From: Rhodosorus marinus
Lineage: Eukaryota; Rhodophyta; Stylonematophyceae; Stylonematales; Stylonemataceae
Direction: 5' to 3'
Length of the DNA stretch: 64,000 bases
NCBI GenBank assembly: GCA_029953675.1
Contig: JAMWBK010000006.1
Span: 1,550,001-1,614,000, forward strand
Positions 11,468 through 21,455 of the stretch are shown here, in pieces (the first letter of the stretch is position 1; each line of letters starts with the position of its first letter). The notes under the pieces were generated by a model that saw only the letters and a program-made list of their open reading frames with translations, was not told the origin of the DNA and did not search any database. The position numbers and the translations under genes were made by a program.

Positions 11468-11860
11468 CAGGATCTACCCGACACGTATAGGATGGAGTGA
11501 CGGAATTTATCGGCTCCTGATTGACACTGCCTTGAATCAACCCAAAAACTTTTGTGTCCCTGGCTTGCTTACGAATGTGTATATTCCCACACGCTCTAGA
11601 GTTGTGTAAAGTAGGGAGCCGGGGCGCGGGGGGGGATGGGGAGGATAGGAAGCAACGAGTCCAGAAAGGTTCTCAACCGAAATCGATCTGCGTTGAAACG
11701 GAAATCAATACACATGTGATTGACCCGCCTAAGACTTACAGCCCCTCCCTGACAAGATCTACTCGGGACCTATAGCCCCCCTCCCTGACAAAATCTACCC
11801 GGGACGTATAGCCCCTCCCTGACAAGATCTATCCAGGACGTACAGCCCCGCCCTGACAGG
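11345..11860. repeat. duplicated block plus short tandem repeat
   Basis: A block of about 140 bases at about 11345-11488 recurs at about 11612-11760 with few changes. Shared words include GGAAGCAACGAGTCC, GAAATCGATCTGCG and GAAACGGAAATCAATACACA. Each copy ends in a unit AGCCCCTCCCTGACA(A/G)GATCTAC. That unit is then repeated in tandem with a period of about 35 bases, starting at 11739, 11774, 11810 and 11843 (partial). A single unit also occurs at 11454. Confidence 0.8.
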
Positions 11861-12698
11861 AATTCGACATACCCGAGTTTCCGTAAGGAGACCCTGACAC
11901 ACCAGCCTCCAGTCCCATGCCCAAAACTCGTCGATCCTGACGTACAAGGGAATAGCGGACATTATTTTAAAAGTGTATAAGTTAGTTTAGTTCTATATCG
12001 TATACACTATGTACTGCAGGAAGTAGTGACAAATATCGCCTGTAGCAGATTGTATTTTGTGTATATCCCTGAACAGTGTCAGTGTCGCTTTCAACAGCTA
12101 TTTGTTTATTTGATTCAAAAATAGGGGAGAGCGCTGACATAATTTATTATGGTCATAAACTGGAACCTGTTTTGTATTGTTCGTTTTACTACGACAATGG
12201 TTGGGGTAGTACCTTGTACTAAATGAGGATGACTAGAGTTCGATGGGGATGGAGCCCCGTCTTGGTGTGTGGTACTCTACCAACGACGGCGCCAAGAGCG
12301 TTTTGTGTACGCTGGTTGAACTTGAAGCCGTCCCAGAGTACGATCTGGCAGGATTTTATCACCCGTTCCCGTGGCTGTGGGTTGCAACGTGCAGCACACT
12401 CGGGCTGTCGAACCCTTTGCCGCGAGCTTCGTCAATAAGGATCGGCACCTTTCGAATATGGATTTTCACGAGAACACTGAACTTGATTTGTTTTAATGCA
12501 GAAGATTAAGACGTCATGTAAAGCTTGTGTGAAAGTGACACCCTGTGACAGATTCCGTATATTCACCAGGCCATCTAGCCGTCACGCTCGCTGAAGAGGC
12601 TACTGACTGGAGGATTGCTTCTCGGAGGGGTGCGAAGTTGAGGAGTTGAGGGACGACTTGATTGGAGAAAAAGATGCACGAGTAGGAATTGTTCAGTA
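11861..12698. other. intergenic region upstream of the pseudouridine synthase
   Basis: A/T-rich to about 12220. An open frame at 12243-12509 (MEPRLGVWYSTND...) looks somewhat protein-like but has no recognisable family. From 12570 to 12698 the + strand is G-rich and C-poor, the usual pre-start pattern. Confidence 0.4.
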
Positions 12699-14273
12699 AT
12701 GGCGTTCGTTGCGATTCCGGCCCTTAACCTTAGGGCCGTCCGAAGGCTGTGCACGGGTCGTGGCGGATCGTTCGCAGAGAACTGGAAGGCAGAGGTCGAG
12801 TCTGTGAAGTTAAATGCTCAATACCCTAAGAATCGATCAGCGAAATCTCGGAACCGCGATGAGGACTCCCAGGACCCTCAGGGAGCTTCCGAAAGACCTC
12901 CGGAGCATAAGAAGAAAAGTCCTCCGGTGAAGGATACCACAAAGCAAGCCAAGAAGGTTCTTTTCCTCAAAAAAAGGGAGCAGAAATTGGAGCAGTTCGT
13001 AGATGCGCAGAGGAGACAGTACGTCAAGGACGCCAGTGTTCAAAATGATACTCAAGATGACCTCTCGAAGTCGGTAAGCAGCGCTTGCGCACCCCCCAAA
13101 CTCGCGGTCGGCGATCCTTTTCCGGGAATCCTCATAGTTCTTTGCTTCTGTTCCAGGAACGACTTCACAAGTACATGAGCCGATGCGGGCTAGCCTCCCG
13201 ACGCAGTGCGGAGAGGATAATTCTAGAAGGCCGAGTAACCGTCAACGGAGAGACAGTCTCCGATGTTGGTAGAAAGATAAACCCCTTTGAGGACGAGGTA
13301 ATGGTGGACAACAAGGTTGCTCGCCTCATGGACCTCACGTCCTGGGTGATGCTTCACAAACCTACGAGAGTATTGAGTACAGTCACAGACGACAGAGGAC
13401 GAGAAACCGTCAGCGAATTCGTTCAAGGCTTAGGAAAGCGGCTTGTTCCAGTCGGGCGGCTTGATAGGGATACAACTGGTGAGCTATTCGTCGGAAGGAA
13501 AAGCCTTTCTGTGACTCCCAATGGGGGATACGTTGTTCTCATTCATCGCGCTTTCTTGGTCTATTTGTTCAGGTCTTCTTATCCTTACAAACGACTACTC
13601 GTGGGTGCATAAGCTTTCGCATCCGAGTTTCATGCATAAGAAAAGCTACTTCGTTACTTGTAGAGGCCACATTTCAGAGGATACAGCGCAGGAGCTTCGA
13701 GATGGGATACTGTTGCCCGGCGAAGAGGAGAAGCCAAAAACAGCTCCTGCGGTAGTGCCTTGCTTTAAAACACCTGGAAATCAGTTGAATATCGCGAAAC
13801 ACGAGGGAAAACTCTAACCAGTTTTGTCTTGTTCTCAACTGTGCTCTCTTCTCAGCACAGAATGTGAAAATTCTAGAGCATACAAAGGAGAGAGGTGAAC
13901 CGGTTTCAAAGGTGTTAATTACTATTAGGGAAGGTCGAAACCGTCAAATTCGAAGGATGTTTTATGGAGTAAGAATCGCACATGCTGTGCTGGGCAAATA
14001 ATGCCGCGTGCTAGGCGTTACCTTCTGCTTCTCTTTGCCGATCTACTGGTAAACGCGCAACAGTTTTCCTAACGATACCATCTGATCTGTCTCTTCTGGA
14101 ACTAGATATTTCACGAGGTCATAACTCTGCACAGGGAATCGTTTGCCGGGCTGAGGTTGGGGTCGCTCAAGCTTGGTGAGTCAAGGCTCCTCCTCCCACC
14201 CGAGATTATTAAGTTGAAGACTTCGGGCGGGGGAAAGTGGGAGAAGACCCCCGAAGATGAACTAGAAGAATAA
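12699..14273 (+). CDS. plastid RsuA/RluB-family RNA pseudouridine synthase
   Basis: Five exons close in phase: 12699-13073, 13157-13478, 13573-13751, 13861-13968 and 14106-14273; 383 residues. The start MAFVAIPALNLRAVRR is a typical red-algal plastid presequence with Phe at position 3. A basic linker follows, then an S4 RNA-binding domain (RLHKYMSRCGLASRRSAE, about 126-185), and then the catalytic domain with the family signature GRLDRDTTGLLILTND. The Asp in GRLD is the catalytic nucleophile of the RsuA/RluB/RluE/RluF group. The later REGRNRQIRRMF motif is also present. The family isomerises specific uridines in rRNA; here probably plastid rRNA. The signature is split by the second intron, and the join at GRLDRDTTG/LLILTND confirms that splice. 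It is convergent with SfsA, with a 127-base gap between the stops. Confidence 0.92.
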
Positions 14274-14400
14274 ACAGAAGGATCTCTAGACTGGGGGAAA
14301 CTATGCGTTTCCAGGAATTCAAGAAGCTTTCACACGCTGCTGAGCAATTATTCTACTCTGGATGTATCCAGGGAAACCCCTAGAATCCCCAGAAACGTTC

Positions 14401-15303
14401 TCATTTTTCCTTTTTCTTGTTGACGCGTGTGGACCTCTTCCTACTCGGCTTCTGCTTCTTCTGCAGCTCTGGTGTCTGGTGCTCTTCCAGCACGGGTAGA
14501 GTTTGTCCGTAAAGAAACACCTCACCGGTTTCGGGGTCGGTCTCAAAAACGTATGGTAGAGGCTTCACACCGCTAGCAACTGCGTCATAGAAGGCTCTCT
14601 TGTAGTCAGGGTCCAGATTTGATGGAGCAAACGCGTTCACGTCGGTTCTGTTGACGAAGAGGAGGACGACGCTCTTCTTGTTCTTCTTCTGACATATCTC
14701 CCGAAGCTCCTCCATGTGCTTCTTACCTCTCGTGCTTTTGCAATCGGGGAACGTTGCAACCGGTTGATTCTCCGTGAAGTCTTCCCTCAGCGTAACACTC
14801 TTTACCTCCAGGTAAGTCTCGACGCCGTCCGCGGAGGTCAGAACGAAATCAACCCTAGAGTTTTGAGTGCCATACTTGACTTCGGACTGCACTGAAACAT
14901 AGTCGTCAAGCTCAGGAATTGCCCTCTGCCGCAGTGCAGCGGCGATGACACGATTGGGAAGCATGGTGTTACAGTTGACCCAGTTGTCCTTGACCTTGAC
15001 GCACTCTAATGTCCATGGGAGCTTTCTTTTCGTATCCGTAGACTTTGTGAGGACCACACTTGGCTTCGTTTCAAGCCCGAAGCCTTTCATAGCCCCCGGG
15101 TTCGGGCAGTGAGCAGTAATCTCCTCTCCATCCTCAAGTTCGCAATGCGCGATGAAGCGCTTCTCCCTTAGATTCAGATTCGCACCGATCAGCCTCGAAT
15201 TGTACTCCCAAACTTTGACCTTGGACGTTACTGATTCCGCAGCAGCCCGCGACCGTTTGGAATATCTCATTCCGTTGGCCACGGTAGCGAACGCAACGTT
15301 CAT
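14401..15303 (-). CDS. sfsA: SfsA family protein (sugar fermentation stimulation protein A homologue)
   Basis: Single uninterrupted frame of 300 codons. SfsA hallmarks are in order: RFIAHCELEDGEEITAHCPN and PGAMKG (N-terminal OB-like part, about 48-73), SRVDFVL, YLEVKSVTL, FPDCKSTRGKKHMEEL and DPDYKRAFYDAVASGVKPLPY. The VDF...EVKS arrangement is the PD-(D/E)XK nuclease-like core. The bacterial proteins bind DNA and have been linked to maltose gene expression, but the biochemical role is unsettled. The first residues (MNVAFATVANGMRYSKRSRAAA) look like a plastid or mitochondrial presequence with an early Phe. About 40 residues at the C-terminus are Lys/Arg-rich and go beyond the bacterial length. 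A cyanobacterial or plastid origin is likely but inferred. Confidence 0.9.
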   Translation of the reverse strand: MNVAFATVANGMRYSKRSRAAAESVTSKVKVWEYNSRLIGANLNLREKRFIAHCELEDGEEITAHCPNPGAMKGFGLETKPSVVLTKSTDTKRKLPWTLECVKVKDNWVNCNTMLPNRVIAAALRQRAIPELDDYVSVQSEVKYGTQNSRVDFVLTSADGVETYLEVKSVTLREDFTENQPVATFPDCKSTRGKKHMEELREICQKKNKKSVVLLFVNRTDVNAFAPSNLDPDYKRAFYDAVASGVKPLPYVFETDPETGEVFLYGQTLPVLEEHQTPELQKKQKPSRKRSTRVNKKKEK

Positions 15304-15499
15304 AGATTTACAAAAAGCGAAGCGCTACCTTCATTGATCGGTCGACCAGAGACAAAGGAGTAACTAACAAACTGCTTTATCCGATCCACCTTCTCCAAGC
15401 GTTGTATGATAGTCCACATGAAATCCAACGCATCCTTTCCAGCAAGTGCAAAAGTATGCTTAAGTTTCCAAGAAATCCTTTAAACGGGGGGGGGTTTGT

Positions 15500-15950
15500 G
15501 AACAGTGGGCCGGTCACAAAGATCGTCTGACCATCGGGTTGAACGTTACTCGGCACGTTTGCCTTCTCCACGCGAGGTGTAGTGATCTCCATCGCTTCAA
15601 ACAAAAGCTCTCAGGCGAACCAGGGGTCGTGTTCAGACTTCCTACTCGTTTCTTTCGTCGACGGATCATGAGAAGCCGGAGGTAGGATTCTTCGGAGGTC
15701 ATTTGAAACCGTGCTCGGTAGGTTGGTGAGCCCATTGGGTTGAACTTTCCCATTCGCTGAGAGACTAATCGAAACACTCATCATCAATAGCTTGGAAATT
15801 TGGTTGGCACAGTCAAGCACTTCTTGATATTCGCTTAAATAGATTGATACTTCAGCAGAAGTGAGGCCTGAGACGGACTCTGTGGTCGTTGCAGGCCTTC
15901 TGGGTCATGCCCGTCCGTCAATTCCGAAAGGTAGCTATTGATATCATCCT
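15500..15950 (-). pseudogene. broken or mis-resolved reading frame upstream of sfsA
   Basis: The minus strand holds three protein-like segments: DDINSYLSELTDGHDPEGL (about 15947-15890), then after a one-base frame change LTSAEVSIYLSEYQEVLDCANQ and onward to DPWFA, then after a single in-frame TGA ELLFEAMEITTPRVEKANV and onward. The frame change falls in an 11-base GT...AG stretch too short for a normal intron. No family is recognised. It may be a decaying gene, a gene with sequence errors, or exons whose junctions I misjudge. Confidence 0.3.
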
Positions 15951-15960
15951 ATTGTTCGTA

Positions 15961-17650
15961 TGCGATTCATAAAATCGATGTGAATTCTTCGAGGCTCAAC
16001 AGTAGCAGAACTTTAATCTGTACAAGTGTATACGGTCGGAGGGTAGAAGGGACAACAGCAACTCCTTCACCGAAATTTGTCATTATCCGTTAACGACCTC
16101 GAGAGCAATACACTTCAAATTCTGCGAGGGATTCCTGCTTAGTTCACAAGTAGCCTGTGGCTGTTCGGTCAAACCCTACGACCTCGTCATCACGAAGCTC
16201 GAAAGCCATCCTCTTCGGCCCCAATCAATACTGACGCGCTCATGTCCCAAAGCGTCCCATTTATGTCCCGAGGGCGGTGACGTCTCTCTTACTATATTAT
16301 GGCTCAGTGTCTTTTAAAATATCTCATCTAACATGTATCTAATAAAATTAAAAACAACAATAAGGCACATATTGATTCAAAAATCATGCATGGGAATGTC
16401 CAGAAAATGAATTTTGGGGCATAAATCTCTCCTCGATGTTTAAAAAAAGGAAGAAAACGGGTCCCTCAAATCAATATAAAACAAAATAGAATTGTTTTCA
16501 CTCGTGGGAGAAACCTAAGATACGAACTCCACTGGAGGCTCACCACCAATACCACCAACGAGCAAACTGTGCCCGCCGTCCACATTCCAAATAAAACGAA
16601 AAACAAATCAAAAACCGGAGCAACACTCCGCCCTCTTAACACTGCAATGGAGGGCAGATCTACACACAACCCCAATACCCCTATAGAACGCCCCAAAAGT
16701 GAACAGTACTATGATTAGTATTAAAAAATAAGAGGGTAAACTGAAACGGCGAGAAATTGAATCGGTGTCAGAACGTACTCCCCCCCCCCCCTTCGTAGGC
16801 TTGCCAGAAAGGTAGATTCTGTGGTCCCTATAATGAATATATTTTATTTAAAGCAAATCTCTTAGATGCGATCGGTTTTCCACAAATTTCCACCACCGTC
16901 CACTCGGAATGAGTAGGGAAATAGTACCTTTTTAAAAAAAAATACAGTAAACGAGGAGGTTGGGATCGTGCGTTTTGCAACAGTGCACCCCCTCGAGGAA
17001 TACCCACCAAGAATTACCCTAGGTTCTCGGCATATGTTAGTACCCCCTCATATTATTTTCCAAACGTTAAAATAAGGAAATTAAATTGGTATATTCAGAA
17101 AAATAGAACGGTGAAATTGGACCCCTATGAACTTTTCTGATCAGTCCGAGTGTATTCACACCCCTGCCGGATATTTCATGTTAAGAACTTTCTTCGAATT
17201 CCACAATATTCCTTTCCCCTCCAAAACAATGAATAATCATCCTCCGATTTCTGCATGTGAGCCCTTGATTCGTCGAAAAGTTTGTCCAATACCGAATTAA
17301 ATAGTCGTAAAAAGATTCAGCGGAAATTTCTCGAATTTCAGACGCGCGTCATTCATTTATTGTGTTTTTATTTACAATGAATTTATATAAATTTATTGGA
17401 TATACTCTCTGTGTTGATACATGATTCGTAATGTTCATTCTTAGTCTAACATAATTGGATAATTGGTACCGTAAATGATAATACACAGCCATATTCCTTT
17501 TATTTTTTTTTATCGCTGTTGTTGACCTGGTGCAAGGAGGTACTTCATACCGATGCGCTGAAGCCTTGACTAGACTGGGAGAATGGAGAGGGACGGGGGA
17601 GGAAAGGAGCACGGTATAGGATCTTGTGAAGGAGGTGTAGTGATGTTAGT
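15961..17650. other. intergenic region
   Basis: A/T-rich spacer with a C run near 16780 and no convincing frame. G-rich + strand from about 17570 to 17660 precedes the small gene at 17715. Confidence 0.5.
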
Positions 17651-17714
17651 GAGGAGCGTATAAGAGAAAAGGTATGATCAACAAGTTTTCATCTTAGAAA
17701 AAAATTCGCAAATA

Positions 17715-17933
17715 ATGGCAGGAGTTTGTTCAAGGAGGACGCGGTCAAGGAACTGCGCGGTGGCGACGGTGGTGCCGAGGGACACCGCGGGAAGGGTTAT
17801 TATGCAGATACTGAACAGCGCGCCTAGTTTGAAGCTGATTGGGTTCGTTATCACCCCGCTGGTGCTGGGATCGATAATGCTGATGAATGGGTTTCGACAG
17901 TTTCGCATCAGTCCCAGCGGCGTGCAGAATTAA
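17715..17933 (+). CDS. small one-helix organelle membrane protein, copy 1
   Basis: 72 residues from an ATG preceded by a G-rich, C-poor stretch. Arg/Ser-rich presequence (MAGVCSRRTRSRNCAVATVV), then a mature part of about 50 residues with one hydrophobic helix (LKLIGFVITPLVLGSIMLM) ending NGFRQF. It aligns along its length with the protein at 20517-20777: AT-x-V, GRV, then IG-x-V-x-x-P-x-V-x-G followed by NG-x-R-x-F. Size, targeting and the P...(Y/M)N spacing resemble low-mass photosystem subunits such as PsbY, but similarity is too weak to assign. The family is not recognised with certainty; plastid membrane location is inferred. Confidence 0.5.
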   Translation: MAGVCSRRTRSRNCAVATVVPRDTAGRVIMQILNSAPSLKLIGFVITPLVLGSIMLMNGFRQFRISPSGVQN

Positions 17934-18169
17934 CTCCTGGCTTCTGGGCAATTTTCGAAGCTTTTTAAATGTTGTAATTGTATTGTAATGCTTAGAGTGA
18001 ATGTACTTCTATTGAGATGCGTATGTATAAGATGCCCTAGCATAAGGAAGTTGGTTAAATGGCAAGTTCCCGCTCGTGATCGATTAGCTGATCCATCTTC
18101 GAACCGCTTTTCTATGCTAGAACACGATCTAGTGTTCGTCAAGTAAACAAGAACTATGAAAGGTACTAC
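17934..18169. other. intergenic region
   Basis: Spacer between the small one-helix gene and the minus-strand gene; no feature seen. Confidence 0.4.
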
Positions 18170-19075
18170 TAGTGCCCTGGTAACTGCTGTTCCGGAAATG
18201 AGACCTCCATGGGGTACAGTGCAGAGCGGTTGCTTTCTTCCAAGAGCAAGCCTCCGAGAAGTTGAGAGACTGTCGCGGCACCCGTGCATATCGAGCTTGT
18301 ATCTGCCGACTCCAGTTTAATGTTCCCTTGACAACACAGAGCATACTTGCCGAGTAGCGGAAGCAAGATGTAAGCGTGTCCGTGAAGACGTAGTTCTGAT
18401 GTCCTCTTCGCGTCCAGCCCGTTCAAACGATGGTATTGCCTGTTTTATTCTTGATACTCTGCACCGGACGGGTCGTGGCTTACCGCGCCCAAAGCTGTGA
18501 ACTTGATATTCTCCTTTACGGTTTTCAGAACATGTTCGCCTCTCTGCCCGTATATGATTTGATGCTACGGCGGGAGCGTAGGCGGTGACCAACGCGGTAC
18601 GCGGAGAATCCGCGCAGCCTACCCGTGCTGTTGGACACAACGGCGTGGAGAGGATTCAAAGGTTGATGGAACGTCAAGCATGCTCATGTTCTTCCAATCT
18701 ACGACGATTCCCCGAAGATCATTCTAGAGCCCCCAAAAAATCGGGTTCAGGGTCAGCGCTTCAACAGCTTATGGTGACGAGCTGTGGACGCCCACCCTTG
18801 GCAAAGGCGCTCGGACATCAACAGTGGATCGTCCCAACTGCGTTTTCCTGCGGTTTTTAGCTCAACAACCCCAAAGGGCAAACTCTAAATACAAAGTTCA
18901 AAAGGATAGGTTAGAGCCATTCAAGGCAAACCCTCAGGGGTCCCCAAGGGACAAAGTTCTACCAAGCCGAGATATCTTTTCCTCAAACGGCGCAAGCCCT
19001 CGTTCGCTCCACCTCCAATTACTCGGGGAAGGAGCCAGCTCAGGACAAGCGCCGAAAAAGTCTCCCCAGATGTTC
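18170..19075 (-). CDS. unrecognised multi-exon gene, junctions only partly resolved
   Basis: Several minus-strand segments look coding and are bounded by GT/AG. About 19070-18970 contains ENIWGDFFGACPELAPSP and EEKISRLG. About 18850-18795 (KRSWDDPLLMSERLCQ) joins it in phase. About 18725-18625 contains LRGIVVDWKNMSMLDVPSTF. About 18570-18484 contains IYGQRGEHVLKTVKENIKF, and about 18406-18170 contains GHAYILLPLLGKYALCC and TVSQLLGGLLLEESNRSALY. The last two join in phase; the middle joins do not, so exons are missing or misplaced. A strong C/A bias on the + strand at 19240-19720 marks a minus-strand start nearby. No domain is recognised. A degraded gene is also possible. Confidence 0.35.
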
Positions 19076-19239
19076 TCTTTACTCAAAAAGCGTTCTCAAA
19101 AATGCTCATGGTAGATTGACCTTCCGTTCAATCAGAATGTGTATTCTTTAGTGATAGCCACGAAAGATTGTTTCCCACAGCACGGTCGAAAAAAGCCCGT
19201 TTGCTTAATGACGGCAAAAAAAAGAAAAAAAGTGTGCCC

Positions 19240-19720
19240 TGGTCTGGCGCCCTTCCCAGGCACATGCTCATGTTTCTCCTGTCCCTTGTCCCGCACCCGT
19301 TGCGCCCTCCGCTCCCTCACTCACTCCCTCCCAGCTGCCTCTAAGAAAAAAAACACCTCGCAAGACAAAGCCAAAACAAAGACCCAGCCCACAAACCCTC
19401 CCAAACCGGAAATATCTGGAGGAATCCCAGAAGGCCACTTTGACAATTTTCCACACGCCCTTACCTTTTTCTTTAGCGTTTCAAATCTGGGAATGATGGT
19501 ACACACCAATCATTAAAACAAAAAAAAAGAAGGAGACGTTAAAAAAAAAAAAAAAAAGGAAGGAGACGCCTCGTCCAACAAACAATCAAAAAAGAACCAA
19601 AACAACAAAAATTTGCGACGAAAATTTGCGGGCACGTATCTGAGCCTGATGGAAAACCCTCAATTGCCTCCTCCCCCCTTAGCATTTTCCTCAACTACTC
19701 TGTTTTAAGTCAACTAGTTA
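19240..19720 (-). promoter_or_regulatory. strand-asymmetric leader region (G/T-rich on the minus strand)
   Basis: The + strand is almost purely C, A and T in long stretches (for example CCCAGCCCACAAACCCTCCC at 19383-19402). The same composition lies upstream of every well-supported minus-strand start in this window, so it probably marks the 5' end of the gene at about 18170-19075. No defined promoter motif is seen. Confidence 0.4.
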
Positions 19721-20333
19721 CATTTCCGCTTTTTTGGGAAGAGGATTAGGGGGGGTGTAAGTAGAAAAGATTAACCTGTACGATCAAAACATATGCTTCC
19801 ATTGGCTTATAGGAACAAATCAGTTGGAAATAGTCCAATTAACAAAGAGGTTGCAGATTCTTTTTTCCATTTCTACATTTGTTACGTTTTTGCAATACTG
19901 GACTGCTAAAATCTAATCCAGCCTTAAACATCTACAATTTCGGCCATAATGAAGACTGGAACAGAAAACATGAACCTCTCACCCCCCCTACTCTCAATCG
20001 AGTTTGTCCAAATCGGAATTCTCCAAATTCCGTGCTTTCCAAACGACAAATTTTTTCTGTTCAGCCCAACGTAATGGTATTAGGGGTATGTAAACCCCCC
20101 CCAAAACAAATACGTATATTAATCTATAAAAATAGATAATAACAGGATTACGCATTGACTTACGTTTAGTTGGGCCGGGGTGTAATTGTAATTGATATTT
20201 TTGCAGCCACTTATTCAAGCGAGTTCGTCATCGTTGAGCGACGTGAAAGGCTTTTCCCCTTGCTGTTTTAGCGTTTTCTCGGAAATGGGGTTTCACGACA
20301 AGGGGTCCTGATAGATGCCTCGTAGGTGTGGAG

Positions 20334-20341
20334 TATATAAA
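20334..20341 (+). promoter_or_regulatory. TATA box
   Basis: TATATAAA in a G-rich context (GGAGTATATAAAGGGG), 176 bases before the start codon at 20517. It is one of the cleanest TATA boxes in the window, and the position leaves room for a leader of about 150 bases. Confidence 0.5.
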
Positions 20342-20516
20342 GGGGTGTTGTACATGGCTGTCTAGGATTTCTGGGTTTGAGCAGGGATAGAGAGCTGTTG
20401 GAAGAGAAGATGAGAGGGTTGGGAGGGTGTTGCACGAGTAAAGCAGAAGTGCAGTTGGATTCTGTAAATATATATTTTTGTGTGTTTTGATGGAGGGTTT
20501 TAGATGGTGAGGAGAG

Positions 20517-20777
20517 ATGACTTCACTAGCGGTTCGAGGATTTGTTTGTGAGAGAAATGGCACGAGGAGGCCGCACCCTCTCAGGGTTAATATCGCTACT
20601 GCGGTGATGCCCGGGCATGGAAGGGTCGCCGGAATAGTCAGTCTGATTGTGGCGGCGCTGACGCGAAGCAACGCGTTGTGGATTGGGTGTGTGATGCTCC
20701 CGGTCGTGGTCGGTGGAGGGCTGATATACAACGGCCTTCGAAGATTTGGCAATGAACCACTGCCGACTTTGGCATGA
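20517..20777 (+). CDS. small one-helix organelle membrane protein, copy 2
   Basis: 86 residues. Presequence MTSLAVRGFVCERNGTRRP has Phe at position 9 and many Arg residues; a cleavage region around NIATAV follows. The mature part has one hydrophobic helix (ALWIGCVMLPVVVGGGLIY) ending NGLRRFGNEP. It shares IG-x-V-x-x-P-x-V-x-G and NG-x-R-x-F with the protein at 17715-17933, about 3 kb away on the same strand. The VMLPVVV...IYN part is reminiscent of PsbY (LPV...YN), but the rest does not allow assignment. A TATA box lies 176 bases upstream. A 212-codon frame on the opposite strand is judged a shadow. Confidence 0.55.
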   Translation: MTSLAVRGFVCERNGTRRPHPLRVNIATAVMPGHGRVAGIVSLIVAALTRSNALWIGCVMLPVVVGGGLIYNGLRRFGNEPLPTLA

Positions 20778-21148
20778 ATAAAGCGCGGTTCTTGAGCTTC
20801 TGGATTGCTAGCCAGAAGGTCCAGTTTTTTTGAACCAGAATTCGGAGGGAGCCCGAGGAACGACAACTTGAAGCGTGGATTTTCGTGTATATTTTTTTCT
20901 TGCTGGTGGTGAATAGTTAGTAGTTTTTCATGAACATAAAGGGAATTTGAATGAAAGCTTCAAGACAAGAGTGCATGCGGTTTCCGCATACGGCTTGGTC
21001 GTTGAAATTTTGCAAACCAAGGTGCAGGACTGATGTCATTCGTCCCTGGTAGACTTTAATTCTTTGGCAAACGCTGAAAGAGCCCGTAGTACGAGCGAAA
21101 CTGTATCGAACTTCGCGCAGTAGCAGACAGAACGCAGGATGATTCACG

Positions 21149-21455
21149 CAACATCGTAGCCGAAACCCATTAGGGAAAGGGTTCATGACTCCACTGTAGA
21201 CTCCTTGTTTCCTCTTCATCAACTCCACAACGGGCTATCCAGTGAAAGCGCCAACAGTAACAGAAAAATGTGCCAGTTGTGATATCTGAAGCTACCAGAT
21301 ATCACACAACATCGTAGCCGAAACCCATTAGTGAAGGGGTTCATGGCTCCACTGTATGCTCCTTGTTTCCTCTTCATCAACTCCACAACGGGTTATCCAG
21401 TGAAAGCGCCCAGAGTAACAGAAAAAAGTGCCAGTTGTGATATCTGAAGCTACCC
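21149..21455. repeat. 158-bp direct tandem duplication, two copies
   Basis: Copy 1 spans 21149-21306 and copy 2 spans 21307-about 21455. Both begin CAACATCGTAGCCGAAACCC and end GTTGTGATATCTGAAGCTACC, with scattered substitutions (for example GGGCTATCC against GGGTTATCC). No coding frame is conserved through both copies. Confidence 0.88.

Noticed and set aside
20228-20866. 212-codon open frame on the minus strand
   Set aside because: It overlaps the better supported small gene at 20517-20777 and its TATA-bearing leader; its Pro/Thr/Ser-rich translation is what the G-rich opposite strand gives.
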